A stretch of DNA of 64,000 nt from Crocinitomix catalasitica ATCC 23190 (GTDB lineage Bacteria > Bacteroidota > Bacteroidia > Flavobacteriales_D > Crocinitomicaceae): positions 124,001-188,000 of the forward strand of contig NZ_JHXV01000001.1 in NCBI RefSeq assembly GCF_000621625.1, read 5' to 3'. The position numbers were made by a program, and so were the translations under genes. Of the stretch, positions 1 to 8,706 are shown one piece after another (positions within the stretch are counted from its first letter, which is position 1; every line of letters starts with the position of its first letter). Below the pieces are notes generated by a model that worked only from the letters and a program-made list of their open reading frames with translations, made no database searches and was not told where the DNA came from.

Positions 1-1136
1 TAAAGGTGAAATTAAGTGAAGATGGTGCGCGATACTTCCGATTGATATCATGGGCGCAAGCACAAACTGTTTATAGAGATGATGCCCCGTCGAATACTTC
101 CCCAGTGAATTTTAATTTGCGAAGAGCACGTATTTTGATGTATTCTCAAATCAGTAAAAAATTCCTTTTACTAACGCATTTCGGATTAAATAGTTTGAAT
201 GCAAATAATATGAGTCCCACAGGAGTAGCTGATGGTTCTCAACTTTTTTTACATGACGCATGGGTGCAGTACAGCATAAATGAAAAACATACTTTAGGTG
301 GTGGTTTGCATTATTATAATGGCATTTCAAGATTGAACAATCAAAGCACTCTTAATATGATTACGTTGGATAATAACCGTCAATCATGGGCTACTTTGGG
401 GTTGTCTGATCAATTTGTAAGACATGTCGGTGTTTTTGCGAAAGGTTCATTTGGAAAATTGCAATACCGTGTAGCAGTGAATGAGGCAGTAACAAATGGT
501 CTTGATGCTAGAGCTCCAGTCGTCAATGAAGGAGCTGTTTATGGAGGTAAACGTTTACTAGGTTCGGCAACAGCTGGATTTACTTATGCTGGATATTTTG
601 AATATAATTTCTTAGATCAAGAGTCTAACTTTCTACCGTATAAAGTAGGGTCGTATTTAGGAGCGAAGAGAGTATTTAATATCGGCTCTGGATTCTATGT
701 TCATCCTAATGGTGCTGTTATTGCAACTGATACAATAGGTGGATTGAGCGGTCAAAATGTGAGCATTTTTGCTGGTGATGTTTTTTATGAAACACCAATA
801 GGTGAAAAAGGAGCTGCGTTTTCTGTTTATGCCACTTTTCAATACAATAATTACGGCGAGAACTATTTATATAGTGCCTACGGTTCGGGAACAATGATTT
901 ACGGACATATTGGTTATGTCATTCCGGGAGATAAATCTAAAACAAGATTCCAGCCTTATGTATCATTTGCTAACCATGCTTATGATGCAACTCCAAATGC
1001 AAGAAATAATATTGGTGCAGGAATAAACGCATATTTCACAGGGCATCATTCAAAATTAACACTCGAATATAAAAATGAACAATTTGGTGCTGCACAGGCT
1101 AATATAGTCACTTTACAAGCATCGATTTTCCTTTAA
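1..1136 (+). CDS. outer-membrane porin, 5' end outside the window
   Basis: The frame is open from base 3, and a GTG at base 6 is probably internal, so the N-terminus and signal peptide lie upstream. The visible ~377 residues alternate short polar turns with aromatic, amphipathic strands and end in F-L after a strand, as in outer-membrane beta-barrels. Recurring patterns (LRRARILMYSQISKKFLLL early, then ...FLHDAWVQYSI) resemble Bacteroidota phosphate-selective-porin-like (porin O/P) proteins. It lies 11 bases before the symporter subunits and on the same strand, so I infer that it admits small organic acids through the outer membrane. That substrate is a context guess; porin is the firmer part. 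Confidence 0.7.
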   Translation, partial: KVKLSEDGARYFRLISWAQAQTVYRDDAPSNTSPVNFNLRRARILMYSQISKKFLLLTHFGLNSLNANNMSPTGVADGSQLFLHDAWVQYSINEKHTLGGGLHYYNGISRLNNQSTLNMITLDNNRQSWATLGLSDQFVRHVGVFAKGSFGKLQYRVAVNEAVTNGLDARAPVVNEGAVYGGKRLLGSATAGFTYAGYFEYNFLDQESNFLPYKVGSYLGAKRVFNIGSGFYVHPNGAVIATDTIGGLSGQNVSIFAGDVFYETPIGEKGAAFSVYATFQYNNYGENYLYSAYGSGTMIYGHIGYVIPGDKSKTRFQPYVSFANHAYDATPNARNNIGAGINAYFTGHHSKLTLEYKNEQFGAAQANIVTLQASIFL

Positions 1137-1147
1137 TAAATAAAAAT

Positions 1148-1417
1148 ATGACTGAATTAGATAAAAAAAGTAACGCAAAAGCATATTGGAAGCAAAACAT
1201 CCGGTATCTCGTAATTCTCATGAGTATTTGGTTCTTGGTTTCATGTGTCTTCGGAATTTTGATACGTGAACAACTGAATACAATTCGAATAGGTGGATTC
1301 AAACTAGGTTTTTGGTTCGCCCAACAAGGTTCAATTTATGTATTTGTAGTGCTTATTTTTGTGTATGTACGCTTAATGAACAAACTAGATAAAAAATACG
1401 GATATAGCGAAGAGTAA
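1148..1417 (+). CDS. DUF4212 sodium:solute symporter small subunit
   Basis: This 89-residue protein has a charged N-terminus, a membrane segment around residues 22-43, a short loop and a second segment around 55-75, then a charged tail. The YWKQNIRYLVILMSIWF start and the GFKLGFWFAQQGSIYVFV centre are typical of the DUF4212 / small-subunit family (TIGR03647-like), whose members are encoded next to VC_2705-type symporters. The large subunit follows after 38 bases, which supports the call. It is thought to assist or stabilise the transporter; the exact role is not known to me. Confidence 0.88.
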   Translation: MTELDKKSNAKAYWKQNIRYLVILMSIWFLVSCVFGILIREQLNTIRIGGFKLGFWFAQQGSIYVFVVLIFVYVRLMNKLDKKYGYSEE

Positions 1418-1455
1418 GCTATTTGATAGAATTATAAATATTAAAAAAATTAATT

Positions 1456-3234
1456 ATGAGTTTACAAGTTTGGACATGGCTTTTAGTAGGAATTACATTT
1501 GCCCTTTATTTTGGAATTGCAATTTGGGCCCGCGCAGGATCTACTAAAGAATTTTATGTTGCCGGAGGGAGTGTTTCTCCATTGGCAAACGGAATGGCAA
1601 CGGCAGCCGATTGGATGAGTGCCGCATCATTTATATCAATGGCTGGTATTATTTCATTCATCGGTTATGATGGTTCGGTATATCTGATGGGATGGACCGG
1701 TGGATATGTATTATTGGCGTTATTATTAGCGCCTTACCTAAGGAAATTCGGGAAATTTACTGTTCCAGATTTTATCGGGGATCGATACTATTCTAATACA
1801 GCTAGAACAGTTGCTGTTATTTGTGCATTAATCGTTTCATTCACATATGTGGCTGGTCAAATGCGTGGAGTAGGTATTGTTTTTTCTCAATTTTTAGAAG
1901 TTGATATTAATATTGGGGTTGTTATTGGTATGACTGTAGTATTGGTGTTTGCCCTATTGGGAGGAATGAAAGGGATCACATATACACAAGTCGTTCAATA
2001 TTGTGTATTGATTTTCGCTTTTATGGTTCCTGCTATCTTTATTTCATTTCAAATGACTGGAAATCCAATTCCTCAGGTGGGTATGGGAAGTAAAGGGGCG
2101 GATGGCGTTTATTTGCTTGACAAATTAGATGCTTTACATACGGACTTAGGATTTAAAGAATATACAAGCGGATCTAAATCTACTTGGGATGTATTTGCAA
2201 TAACAATCGCTTTGATGGTTGGTACTGCTGGATTGCCTCACGTAATCGTCCGTTTCTTTACGGTAGCGAAAGTGAAAGATGCACGTAAATCTGCTGGTTT
2301 AGCGTTGTTATTTATTGCGATACTTTATACCACTGCTCCTGCAATTTCAGTATTTGCAAGAACTAACTTAATTGAAACTGTAACCAACCAAAGTTATGAG
2401 GAGATGCCAGATTGGTTCAGAAACTGGGAGAATACTGGTCTTATTGCATGGGCTGATAAAAATGGAGATGGAAAAATTCAATATGTAGCTGGTGATGCAA
2501 TGGAAGGTAAAAAACCACTTTTCACTGGAGAAAGAGGAATATATGGAGAACGACTAGTATCTAATGCTGGTGTCAATGTAAACGAATTATATGTTGATAG
2601 AGATATTATGGTATTGGCCAATCCCGAGATTGCAAGTCTTCCGAATTGGGTGATTGCATTAGTTGCAGCTGGTGGTTTAGCCGCGGCATTGTCAACTGCT
2701 GCTGGTTTATTACTTGTGATTTCAACTTCCGTTTCTCACGATTTAATTAAGAAACAGTTAAAACCCGAAATATCTGAAAAAGGTGAATTATTGGCAGCTC
2801 GAATTGCAATTGTAGTTGCGATTATTGTGGCTGGCTTATTTGGGATTTATCCACCAGGATTTGTCGCCGCAGTTGTTGCCCTTGCTTTTGGACTGGCCGC
2901 AGCGTCATTCTTCCCTGCAATTGTTTTAGGGATTTTTGATAAGCGAATGAATAAAGAAGGTGCCATTTCAGGTATGATTGTAGGTATTGTCTTGATGCTA
3001 TTCTACATGATCGTATTTAAAACTGGTTTAATTGGTGTGATGGGACCTTTACCTGAAGAAGATTGGTGGTTTGGAACATCTCCTGAAGGATTTGGAACAG
3101 TCGCAATGATTTTAAATTTTACAGTTTCAATCGTTGTTTCTCGACTAACACCAGCACCTCCTATTGAGGTTCAGGAAATTGTAGAAAATATTCGAATTCC
3201 GAGTGGTGCAGGTGAAGCTGCAGCTAATCATTAA
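1456..3234 (+). CDS. sodium:solute symporter, VC_2705/ActP-like (acetate or other short-chain carboxylate)
   Basis: This 592-residue SSS-family (SLC5) permease has about 13 hydrophobic segments. The early FYVAGGSVSPLANGMATAADWMSAASF stretch (residues ~32-58) is the usual SSS substrate/sodium motif, and GLPHVIVRFFTV is typical of acetate/pyruvate-type members. A large hydrophilic loop (~310-395) carries an EF-hand-like sequence, DKNGDGKIQYVA at 334-345. The DUF4212 subunit upstream and acs/prpE downstream point to uptake of acetate or propionate. Expression may be separated from the downstream genes by the hairpin directly after the stop. Family is certain; substrate is inferred from neighbours. 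Confidence 0.92.
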   Translation: MSLQVWTWLLVGITFALYFGIAIWARAGSTKEFYVAGGSVSPLANGMATAADWMSAASFISMAGIISFIGYDGSVYLMGWTGGYVLLALLLAPYLRKFGKFTVPDFIGDRYYSNTARTVAVICALIVSFTYVAGQMRGVGIVFSQFLEVDINIGVVIGMTVVLVFALLGGMKGITYTQVVQYCVLIFAFMVPAIFISFQMTGNPIPQVGMGSKGADGVYLLDKLDALHTDLGFKEYTSGSKSTWDVFAITIALMVGTAGLPHVIVRFFTVAKVKDARKSAGLALLFIAILYTTAPAISVFARTNLIETVTNQSYEEMPDWFRNWENTGLIAWADKNGDGKIQYVAGDAMEGKKPLFTGERGIYGERLVSNAGVNVNELYVDRDIMVLANPEIASLPNWVIALVAAGGLAAALSTAAGLLLVISTSVSHDLIKKQLKPEISEKGELLAARIAIVVAIIVAGLFGIYPPGFVAAVVALAFGLAAASFFPAIVLGIFDKRMNKEGAISGMIVGIVLMLFYMIVFKTGLIGVMGPLPEEDWWFGTSPEGFGTVAMILNFTVSIVVSRLTPAPPIEVQEIVENIRIPSGAGEAAANH

Positions 3235-3244
3235 AGAAGGAGTT

Positions 3245-3282
3245 AAAAAACAGCAGTGCATATTAATGCATTGCTGTTTTTT
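3245..3282 (+). terminator. intrinsic terminator after the symporter
   Basis: A 17-base stem (AAAAAACAGCAGTGCAT at 3245-3261; ATGCATTGCTGTTTTTT at 3266-3282, one G.T pair) with a 4-base loop ends in a T run. It lies 10 bases after the symporter stop and before the 64-aa gene, so it probably ends or attenuates the transporter transcript. Confidence 0.8.
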
Positions 3283-3297
3283 ACTATTTTAAGACCT

Positions 3298-3492
3298 ATG
3301 AAAAAAAGACACGAGCAAAAATTAGTAATATTAGCAATCGCACTTTTTGTGCTGTTGAATATTCCGTTGGTGTTAATGTTTAATGGTACTAGAGCTATTC
3401 TGGGGTTTCCAATTATCTATTTTTCAATTTTTACAATATGGCTTTCAGCTATAATCATTTCTTTTATTGTCTTAAAGCGTCATTTTGAGTAA
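3298..3492 (+). CDS. small two-span membrane protein (DUF3311-like)
   Basis: This 64-residue protein starts at the ATG at 3298. An earlier in-frame ATG at 3256 lies inside the terminator hairpin and is unlikely to be used. Two hydrophobic segments (about 8-25 and 34-58) flank NGTRAILGFPIIYFSIFTIW. The G-F-P-x-x-Y pattern and a Lys/Arg-His end resemble DUF3311-type small proteins that accompany SSS symporters. Its end overlaps the start of the histidine kinase gene by 8 bases, suggesting translational coupling. It could be an accessory subunit for the symporter domain of the kinase or for the upstream transporter; this is inference. Confidence 0.65.
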   Translation: MKKRHEQKLVILAIALFVLLNIPLVLMFNGTRAILGFPIIYFSIFTIWLSAIIISFIVLKRHFE

Positions 3493-6181
3493 TTACGCTT
3501 TAATATTGATCATATTTGCCTATTTGGCGCTACTCTTTTACATTGTTCATTGGGGCAACAAGCAGAGTAGAAGTCGGTGGGTGAATAATCCTTACGTTTA
3601 CACCTTGTCTTTGGCAGTGTATTGTACGGCTTGGACGTATTATGGAAGTGTTGGAACAGCAGCCGAATCTGGCATAATGTTCTTGCCTATTTATTTAGGT
3701 CCCATCATCGCTATTCCGCTTTGGATTGTAGTAATGAGAAAAATAATTCGAATTGCAAAGCATAATAAAATTGCCTCTATTGCTGATTTTATTTCTTTGA
3801 GGTATGGACGTGATAAATTATTAGGTGCTATCGTCACACTTGTTTGTATAGTAGGCACCGTTCCTTATATCTCTCTTCAATTAAAGGCGATTTCAGAAAC
3901 CTTTAAAGTGATGACCGTAGATTCACAGTTCGATTCGAAAAATATACTCCATGATTCAACTTTTTATATAGCACTAATTCTTGCTGTTTTTGTTACGTTT
4001 TTTAGTACTCAGAAAACAGATGCCTCAATAAAAAATAGAGGGATTATAGTTTCTGTTGCTTTTGAGGCTATTTTAAAATTAGCATTCTTTTTAGCTATAG
4101 GAATCTACGTGACTTTCTATATGTTTGATGGAACGACAGATATTTATAATCAAATATCACAGACCGAAAATTTCGAGAAATTAATTGGTTTTGATGGCAT
4201 TGAACAAGGTTTGGATTGGTTTTTCCTCGTATTATTATCCTTCTTTGCGATCTTTTTATTGCCGAGACAATTCCACGTGGCTGTAGTTGAAAACGATCGT
4301 GAAAAACATCTTAAAAAAGCAATTTGGCTATTCCCATTATACTTACTACTTTTTAATGTTTTTGTAATATTCATTGCTTGGGGTGGTAAACTGACATTCG
4401 GTGATACCGTAAATTCGGATTACTATACGCTTTTACTGCCGCTTCAAAATGGAAACACTTTAATCGCTTTACTTGTTTTTCTAGGTGGCTTTTCTGCAGT
4501 GATTTCAATGGTTGTGATTTCAACTATCGCACTTTCAAATATGGTGAGTAATAATTTGGTCATTCCTTATGGCTTTTTAGATAAGTTCGTTTCTGGTAAT
4601 TCGGAAGGGAATGAGTCTTACATTAAATTAATTAGGCGTGTAGCAATTTTTTCAATCATCATTCTAGCGTACATCTTTTACGCTAACTTCTCTGTGCAAA
4701 TGTCACTCTATTCAATAGGATTAATCTCGTTTGTGATTATTGCTTTATTGGCGCCATCTTTTTTTATTGGTTTATACTGGAATAGGGGCGCGGCACGCGG
4801 AACAATAGCTGGAATAATTTCGGGGTTTATTATAATCCTTTATACGCTGATTATTCCTTTCATTATTGAAGCTTACGGTACAACAGATTATTTTATTCAA
4901 AATGGCTTGTTTGGTATTGAAGCATTGCGTCCACATGCTTTATTTGGAATCGACTTTTTGTCGCCAGCTTCACATGCCTTTTTCTGGAGTTTAATTGTGA
5001 ATACCATCGTTTATTTATGGGTTTCAATTTCATCAAAAGGAAATTATAGAGAACGGAATTATGCTGAGATATTTGTAGATCCTAAAGTTACTTCCAGTCT
5101 TGATGATAATGCTTATGTATGGAAAGGTGAAGCATATGTAATTGATATTAAAAATGTATTAATTAAATTTTTAGGCGTTGAACGAACGGAGCGTGCGCTA
5201 TCGTTATTTTTTAGAAAGTATGATATCGCTCCCGATGCACAATTAGCGGACGCTAGATTGATAAATTTTTCTGAAAAATTACTAACAGGAACAATTGGAG
5301 GGGCATCTGCAAAAATTCTTATATCAAGTGTTGTAAAAGAGGATGAAGTAAGTCTAGTTGAGGTATTGAAAATCCTTGAGGAGTCGAAAGAGACGATCGC
5401 AAGTAATAAATTATTAAAAGATAAATCGCGACAATTAACAGAGCTTACCAGTCAATTAAAAGATGTGAATAGTGAGTTGATTGAGAAGGATAAACAAAAG
5501 GATGAATTTTTGGATACGGTAGCGCATGAACTTAAAACACCATTAACTGGAATTAGAGGTGCTGCAGAATTATTATTAGATGATGCGGACGAAATGACTC
5601 CAGAAATAAGAGATCAATTTTTAAGAAATATCCTACAAGATTCTGATCGTTTTGCACGCCTTATTCACAATATCCTTGATTTTGAAAAATTATCGGAAGA
5701 TAGAGAAGAACTTATGTTGAAAAAGTATAATTTTAGAGAAACACTTAAGCATGTTGTGCTCTCACTGAGCCAAGTGGCAATAGCTGCAAATGTTAGAATT
5801 AAAGTAACAACGCAGCGAGACGTTTTTATTGAATATGACGAAGACCGAATTATTCAAGTCTTGACAAATTTACTTTCCAATGGAATTAAATTTGCGAATA
5901 AAGAAGACGGCATAGTATGGGTTCAATATAAAGTCTCAAAAAAGGTGTTGAATGTGAGTGTTTCCGATAATGGTCTAGGTGTGCCTAATGAGGATATCGA
6001 TTTTGTTTTTGATAAATTTTATCAATCTAAAAATCAAAATACAATTAAGCCAGAGGGAAGTGGATTAGGATTGGCAATTTCTCAACGCATTATCGAACGT
6101 CACAACGGAACAATTGAAGTTGTCAATGATGAAGGAGGGGGCGCCAATTTTAAATTTGAAATACCAGTAAATCAGCAATAG
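3485..6181 (+). CDS. sodium:solute symporter-domain sensor histidine kinase (CbrA/CrbS-like)
   Basis: This 898-residue protein joins an SSS transporter domain of about 13 membrane spans (residues ~1-515) to a cytoplasmic linker (~530-640, position of the STAC domain in this family), a short coiled coil, HisKA and HATPase_c. The H-box is AHELKTPLTGIRG with His681; the ATP lid shows LLSNGIKF, DNGLGVP and GSGLGLAI. Translation starts at TTG 3485, overlapping the preceding gene; the next Met is about 65 residues inside the membrane domain. CbrA and CrbS are known family members that control acetate or amino-acid use. Position between the symporter and acyl-CoA synthetase genes suggests the same task here. 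Confidence 0.93.
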   Translation: MSNYALILIIFAYLALLFYIVHWGNKQSRSRWVNNPYVYTLSLAVYCTAWTYYGSVGTAAESGIMFLPIYLGPIIAIPLWIVVMRKIIRIAKHNKIASIADFISLRYGRDKLLGAIVTLVCIVGTVPYISLQLKAISETFKVMTVDSQFDSKNILHDSTFYIALILAVFVTFFSTQKTDASIKNRGIIVSVAFEAILKLAFFLAIGIYVTFYMFDGTTDIYNQISQTENFEKLIGFDGIEQGLDWFFLVLLSFFAIFLLPRQFHVAVVENDREKHLKKAIWLFPLYLLLFNVFVIFIAWGGKLTFGDTVNSDYYTLLLPLQNGNTLIALLVFLGGFSAVISMVVISTIALSNMVSNNLVIPYGFLDKFVSGNSEGNESYIKLIRRVAIFSIIILAYIFYANFSVQMSLYSIGLISFVIIALLAPSFFIGLYWNRGAARGTIAGIISGFIIILYTLIIPFIIEAYGTTDYFIQNGLFGIEALRPHALFGIDFLSPASHAFFWSLIVNTIVYLWVSISSKGNYRERNYAEIFVDPKVTSSLDDNAYVWKGEAYVIDIKNVLIKFLGVERTERALSLFFRKYDIAPDAQLADARLINFSEKLLTGTIGGASAKILISSVVKEDEVSLVEVLKILEESKETIASNKLLKDKSRQLTELTSQLKDVNSELIEKDKQKDEFLDTVAHELKTPLTGIRGAAELLLDDADEMTPEIRDQFLRNILQDSDRFARLIHNILDFEKLSEDREELMLKKYNFRETLKHVVLSLSQVAIAANVRIKVTTQRDVFIEYDEDRIIQVLTNLLSNGIKFANKEDGIVWVQYKVSKKVLNVSVSDNGLGVPNEDIDFVFDKFYQSKNQNTIKPEGSGLGLAISQRIIERHNGTIEVVNDEGGGANFKFEIPVNQQ

Positions 6182-6184
6182 ATA

Positions 6185-6550
6185 ATGATAAGAAAAATTT
6201 TAATCGTAGATGATGAACCGAATATTGTGATGACACTCGAATATGCTTTTAAAAAGAAAGGCTACGAAGTTTTTATTGCAAGGGATGGTAGTGAAGCAAT
6301 GGAGATATTAAAACACAATGTGCCAGACATGGTATTGTTAGATATTATGATGCCACAAGTTGACGGATATCAAACATTGGAATGGATTAGAGAAAATGAA
6401 GAATTAAAGAATGTAAAAGTCATTTTCTTAACTGCCAAGAATAAATCAACAGATGTTGAAAAGGGAATGAACTTAGGAGTGAACAAGTATATGACCAAAC
6501 CTTTTTCTGTTAAAAAAATAGTAAACGAAGTAACTGAAATGCTGGCCTGA
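6185..6550 (+). CDS. receiver-only response regulator
   Basis: This 121-residue single CheY-like receiver domain has acidic residues D9-D10, phospho-acceptor D53 in LLDIMMPQVDGY, the conserved Thr in VIFLTAK and the switch Lys in YMTKPF. It starts 3 bases after the kinase stop, so it is almost surely the cognate partner. Unlike CrbR (LuxR-type HTH) or CbrB (NtrC-type), there is no output domain, so a signal must pass on by protein contact or phosphotransfer to something else. Confidence 0.93.
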   Translation: MIRKILIVDDEPNIVMTLEYAFKKKGYEVFIARDGSEAMEILKHNVPDMVLLDIMMPQVDGYQTLEWIRENEELKNVKVIFLTAKNKSTDVEKGMNLGVNKYMTKPFSVKKIVNEVTEMLA

Positions 6551-6603
6551 TTTCCTCTAGTGCGCAACTATTGAATCAGGTCAGTGTTTTTAAAAATGAA
6601 ATT

Positions 6604-6822
6604 ATGAAATTTAGTCTCAGTCCTTTAGTGTCAGATGTGTTTATTTTAATTTACATTACTGCAACACTCTATATAAGATTTAAATTAGAAAATCAAGTTG
6701 CTTTATCTACGCTGACTTCGGTATTCGTAGGGTTGATATTTGTCCTGATTCTTTGGGTGATGATTAAAACAAAAGTATTGAATCCTAATTGGTTTGGATT
6801 ATTTAAAAAAAGGGTAAAATGA
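6604..6822 (+). CDS. small two-span membrane protein, unknown
   Basis: This 72-residue product uses the ATG at 6604; a TTG start at 6571 would add 11 residues that look like intergenic sequence. Two hydrophobic segments (about 10-25 and 38-60) are followed by NPNWFGLFKKRVK, a basic tail. The stop overlaps the ATG of the prpE-like gene by 4 bases (ATGA), so it belongs to the operon. I do not recognise the family. A role in membrane assembly of the uptake or signalling proteins is possible but unproven. Confidence 0.6.
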   Translation: MKFSLSPLVSDVFILIYITATLYIRFKLENQVALSTLTSVFVGLIFVLILWVMIKTKVLNPNWFGLFKKRVK

Positions 6823-8696
6823 ATTATAATGACTTGTATAAAGAAAGTATAGAAAAACCTGATGTTTTTTGGAAGCGACAGGTCAATGAATTGAAGTGGC
6901 ATGAAGTACCAAAAAAAATCATTTCAGCGACTGAAATTTGGAATAATTGGTTTGAGGACGGCAAGTTAAATATGAGCTACCTATGTATCGATGCGCATAT
7001 TGAAAATGGGCATGGAGATGATGTTGCTATTTACTATGACTCCCCAGTAACAGATACCAAATTGGCGATTACTTATACTGATTTATTGTATGAGGTTGGA
7101 CGGTTAGCTGGAGGATTAAAAGATTTAGGTGTTAAAAAAGGGGATACGGTTATTATTTATATGCCAATGATTCCACAAGCTATTTATGCCATGTTAGCAT
7201 GTGCAAGAATTGGCGCAATTCATTCAGTGGTTTTTGGCGGTTTTGCTCCGCACGAATTAGCATTAAGAATTGACGATTGCCTTCCTAAATTAATTATAAC
7301 GGCATCAAATGGTATTGAAGTAAATCGTATTATTCCTTACAAGCCGTTTGTTGATGAGGCAATTGAATTGGCAAAACACAAGCCTGAACGTGTTATAATC
7401 TACGATCGTGAGCGCGGAGTTGAATATGATAACACAGATCGAGATATAGATTATGGCGTCTTAATAGAAATGTCTGAAGTGATTCCAGCTGTGCCTGTGA
7501 AATCTACACATCCACTTTATATTCTGTATACATCTGGCACAACTGGAAGTCCCAAAGGTGTTATTCGAGATACGGGTGGTTATGCTACGGCTTTAAAGTT
7601 TAGCATGAAGTATATTTATGGTATGGAAGAAGGGGATACTTTTTGGGCAGCAAGTGATGTTGGTTGGGTTGTAGGTCATAGTTATATCGTGTATGGCCCT
7701 CTTTTAAATAGAAATACAACAATATTATTTGAGGGGAAACCTATTAAAACTCCGGATGCATCAACTTTTTGGCGCGTTATTTCGGAATATAAAGTAAAAG
7801 CAATGTTCACTGCTCCTACTGCCATTCGAGCAATAAGAAAAGAGGACCCAAATGGGGACTTTATTAAGCAATACGATTTGTCAAGTTTGAAATATCAATT
7901 TGTGGCTGGTGAGCGTTGTGATATATCGACGTTAAATTGGATGGAAGAGCATTTAAAGGTTCCTGTTATCGATCATTGGTGGCAAACTGAATCTGGCTGG
8001 CCCATGTTATCCAATATGGTAGGTGTTGAATTATTACCAGTGAAACCTGGATCTGCCGCAAAAGCTGTTTGTGGATATAATATTCAAATATTAAATGAAT
8101 CGGGTGAAGTGGCAGCGACAGATGAGGAGGGATTTGTAGCTATAAAATTACCATTGCCTCCTGGTATGTTAATGAATTTATGGAGGAATCCCGAACGTTT
8201 TAATAATTCATACTTGACGAAATTCCCAGGTTATTATTTCACTGGTGATGGAGGATATGTAGATGAAGACGGTTATGTCTTTATTACGGGTAGGGTAGAT
8301 GATATTATCAATGTTGCGGGGCATCGTCTTTCAACAGCAGAAATGGAAGAGATTGTGTCAAGTCACCCTGCAGTTGCAGAATGTGCTGTTTTTGGCGTTT
8401 TATGTGAGATAAAAGGACAAAAACCGATGGGTTTGGTTGTTTTATCGTCGGATAATGATAAAAATGATACGGAAATTGAAAAAGAAATTATTCAATTGGT
8501 GCGATCGCAAATAGGCGCTGTTGCGTCTTTTAAAGATCTGAAAATTGTAAAAAGATTACCAAAAACTCGTTCTGGTAAAATATTAAGAAAGCTATTGCGA
8601 AAAATAGCCGATAATGAAGCGTTTAGCGTTCCTTCAACTATAGATGATGTTTCTATTATTGATGAAATTAAAGAGAGATTAAGTATAAAAATTTAA
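6819..8696 (+). CDS. prpE: propionyl-CoA synthetase (PrpE-like acyl-CoA synthetase)
   Basis: This 625-residue ANL-superfamily enzyme has an ACS N-terminal domain, the AMP-binding loop YTSGTTGSPKG, and the C-terminal PKTRSGKILRK with the adenylation Lys at 587. GVIRDTGGYATAL after the P-loop-like motif and HWWQTESGW are closer to PrpE (GVVRDNGGH, ETGW) than to Acs (GVLHTTGGY, ETGG). It would convert propionate, ATP and CoA to propionyl-CoA in the cytoplasm. It overlaps the preceding small gene by 4 bases and is followed by acs after 10 bases. Substrate could also be another short acid. Confidence 0.85.
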   Translation: MNYNDLYKESIEKPDVFWKRQVNELKWHEVPKKIISATEIWNNWFEDGKLNMSYLCIDAHIENGHGDDVAIYYDSPVTDTKLAITYTDLLYEVGRLAGGLKDLGVKKGDTVIIYMPMIPQAIYAMLACARIGAIHSVVFGGFAPHELALRIDDCLPKLIITASNGIEVNRIIPYKPFVDEAIELAKHKPERVIIYDRERGVEYDNTDRDIDYGVLIEMSEVIPAVPVKSTHPLYILYTSGTTGSPKGVIRDTGGYATALKFSMKYIYGMEEGDTFWAASDVGWVVGHSYIVYGPLLNRNTTILFEGKPIKTPDASTFWRVISEYKVKAMFTAPTAIRAIRKEDPNGDFIKQYDLSSLKYQFVAGERCDISTLNWMEEHLKVPVIDHWWQTESGWPMLSNMVGVELLPVKPGSAAKAVCGYNIQILNESGEVAATDEEGFVAIKLPLPPGMLMNLWRNPERFNNSYLTKFPGYYFTGDGGYVDEDGYVFITGRVDDIINVAGHRLSTAEMEEIVSSHPAVAECAVFGVLCEIKGQKPMGLVVLSSDNDKNDTEIEKEIIQLVRSQIGAVASFKDLKIVKRLPKTRSGKILRKLLRKIADNEAFSVPSTIDDVSIIDEIKERLSIKI

Positions 8697-8706
8697 GCAA
8701 TTTATT

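Noticed and set aside
3256-3297. N-terminal extension of the 64-aa membrane protein from an earlier ATG
   Set aside because: The extension lies inside the terminator hairpin and T run; the ATG at 3298 gives a normal charged start.
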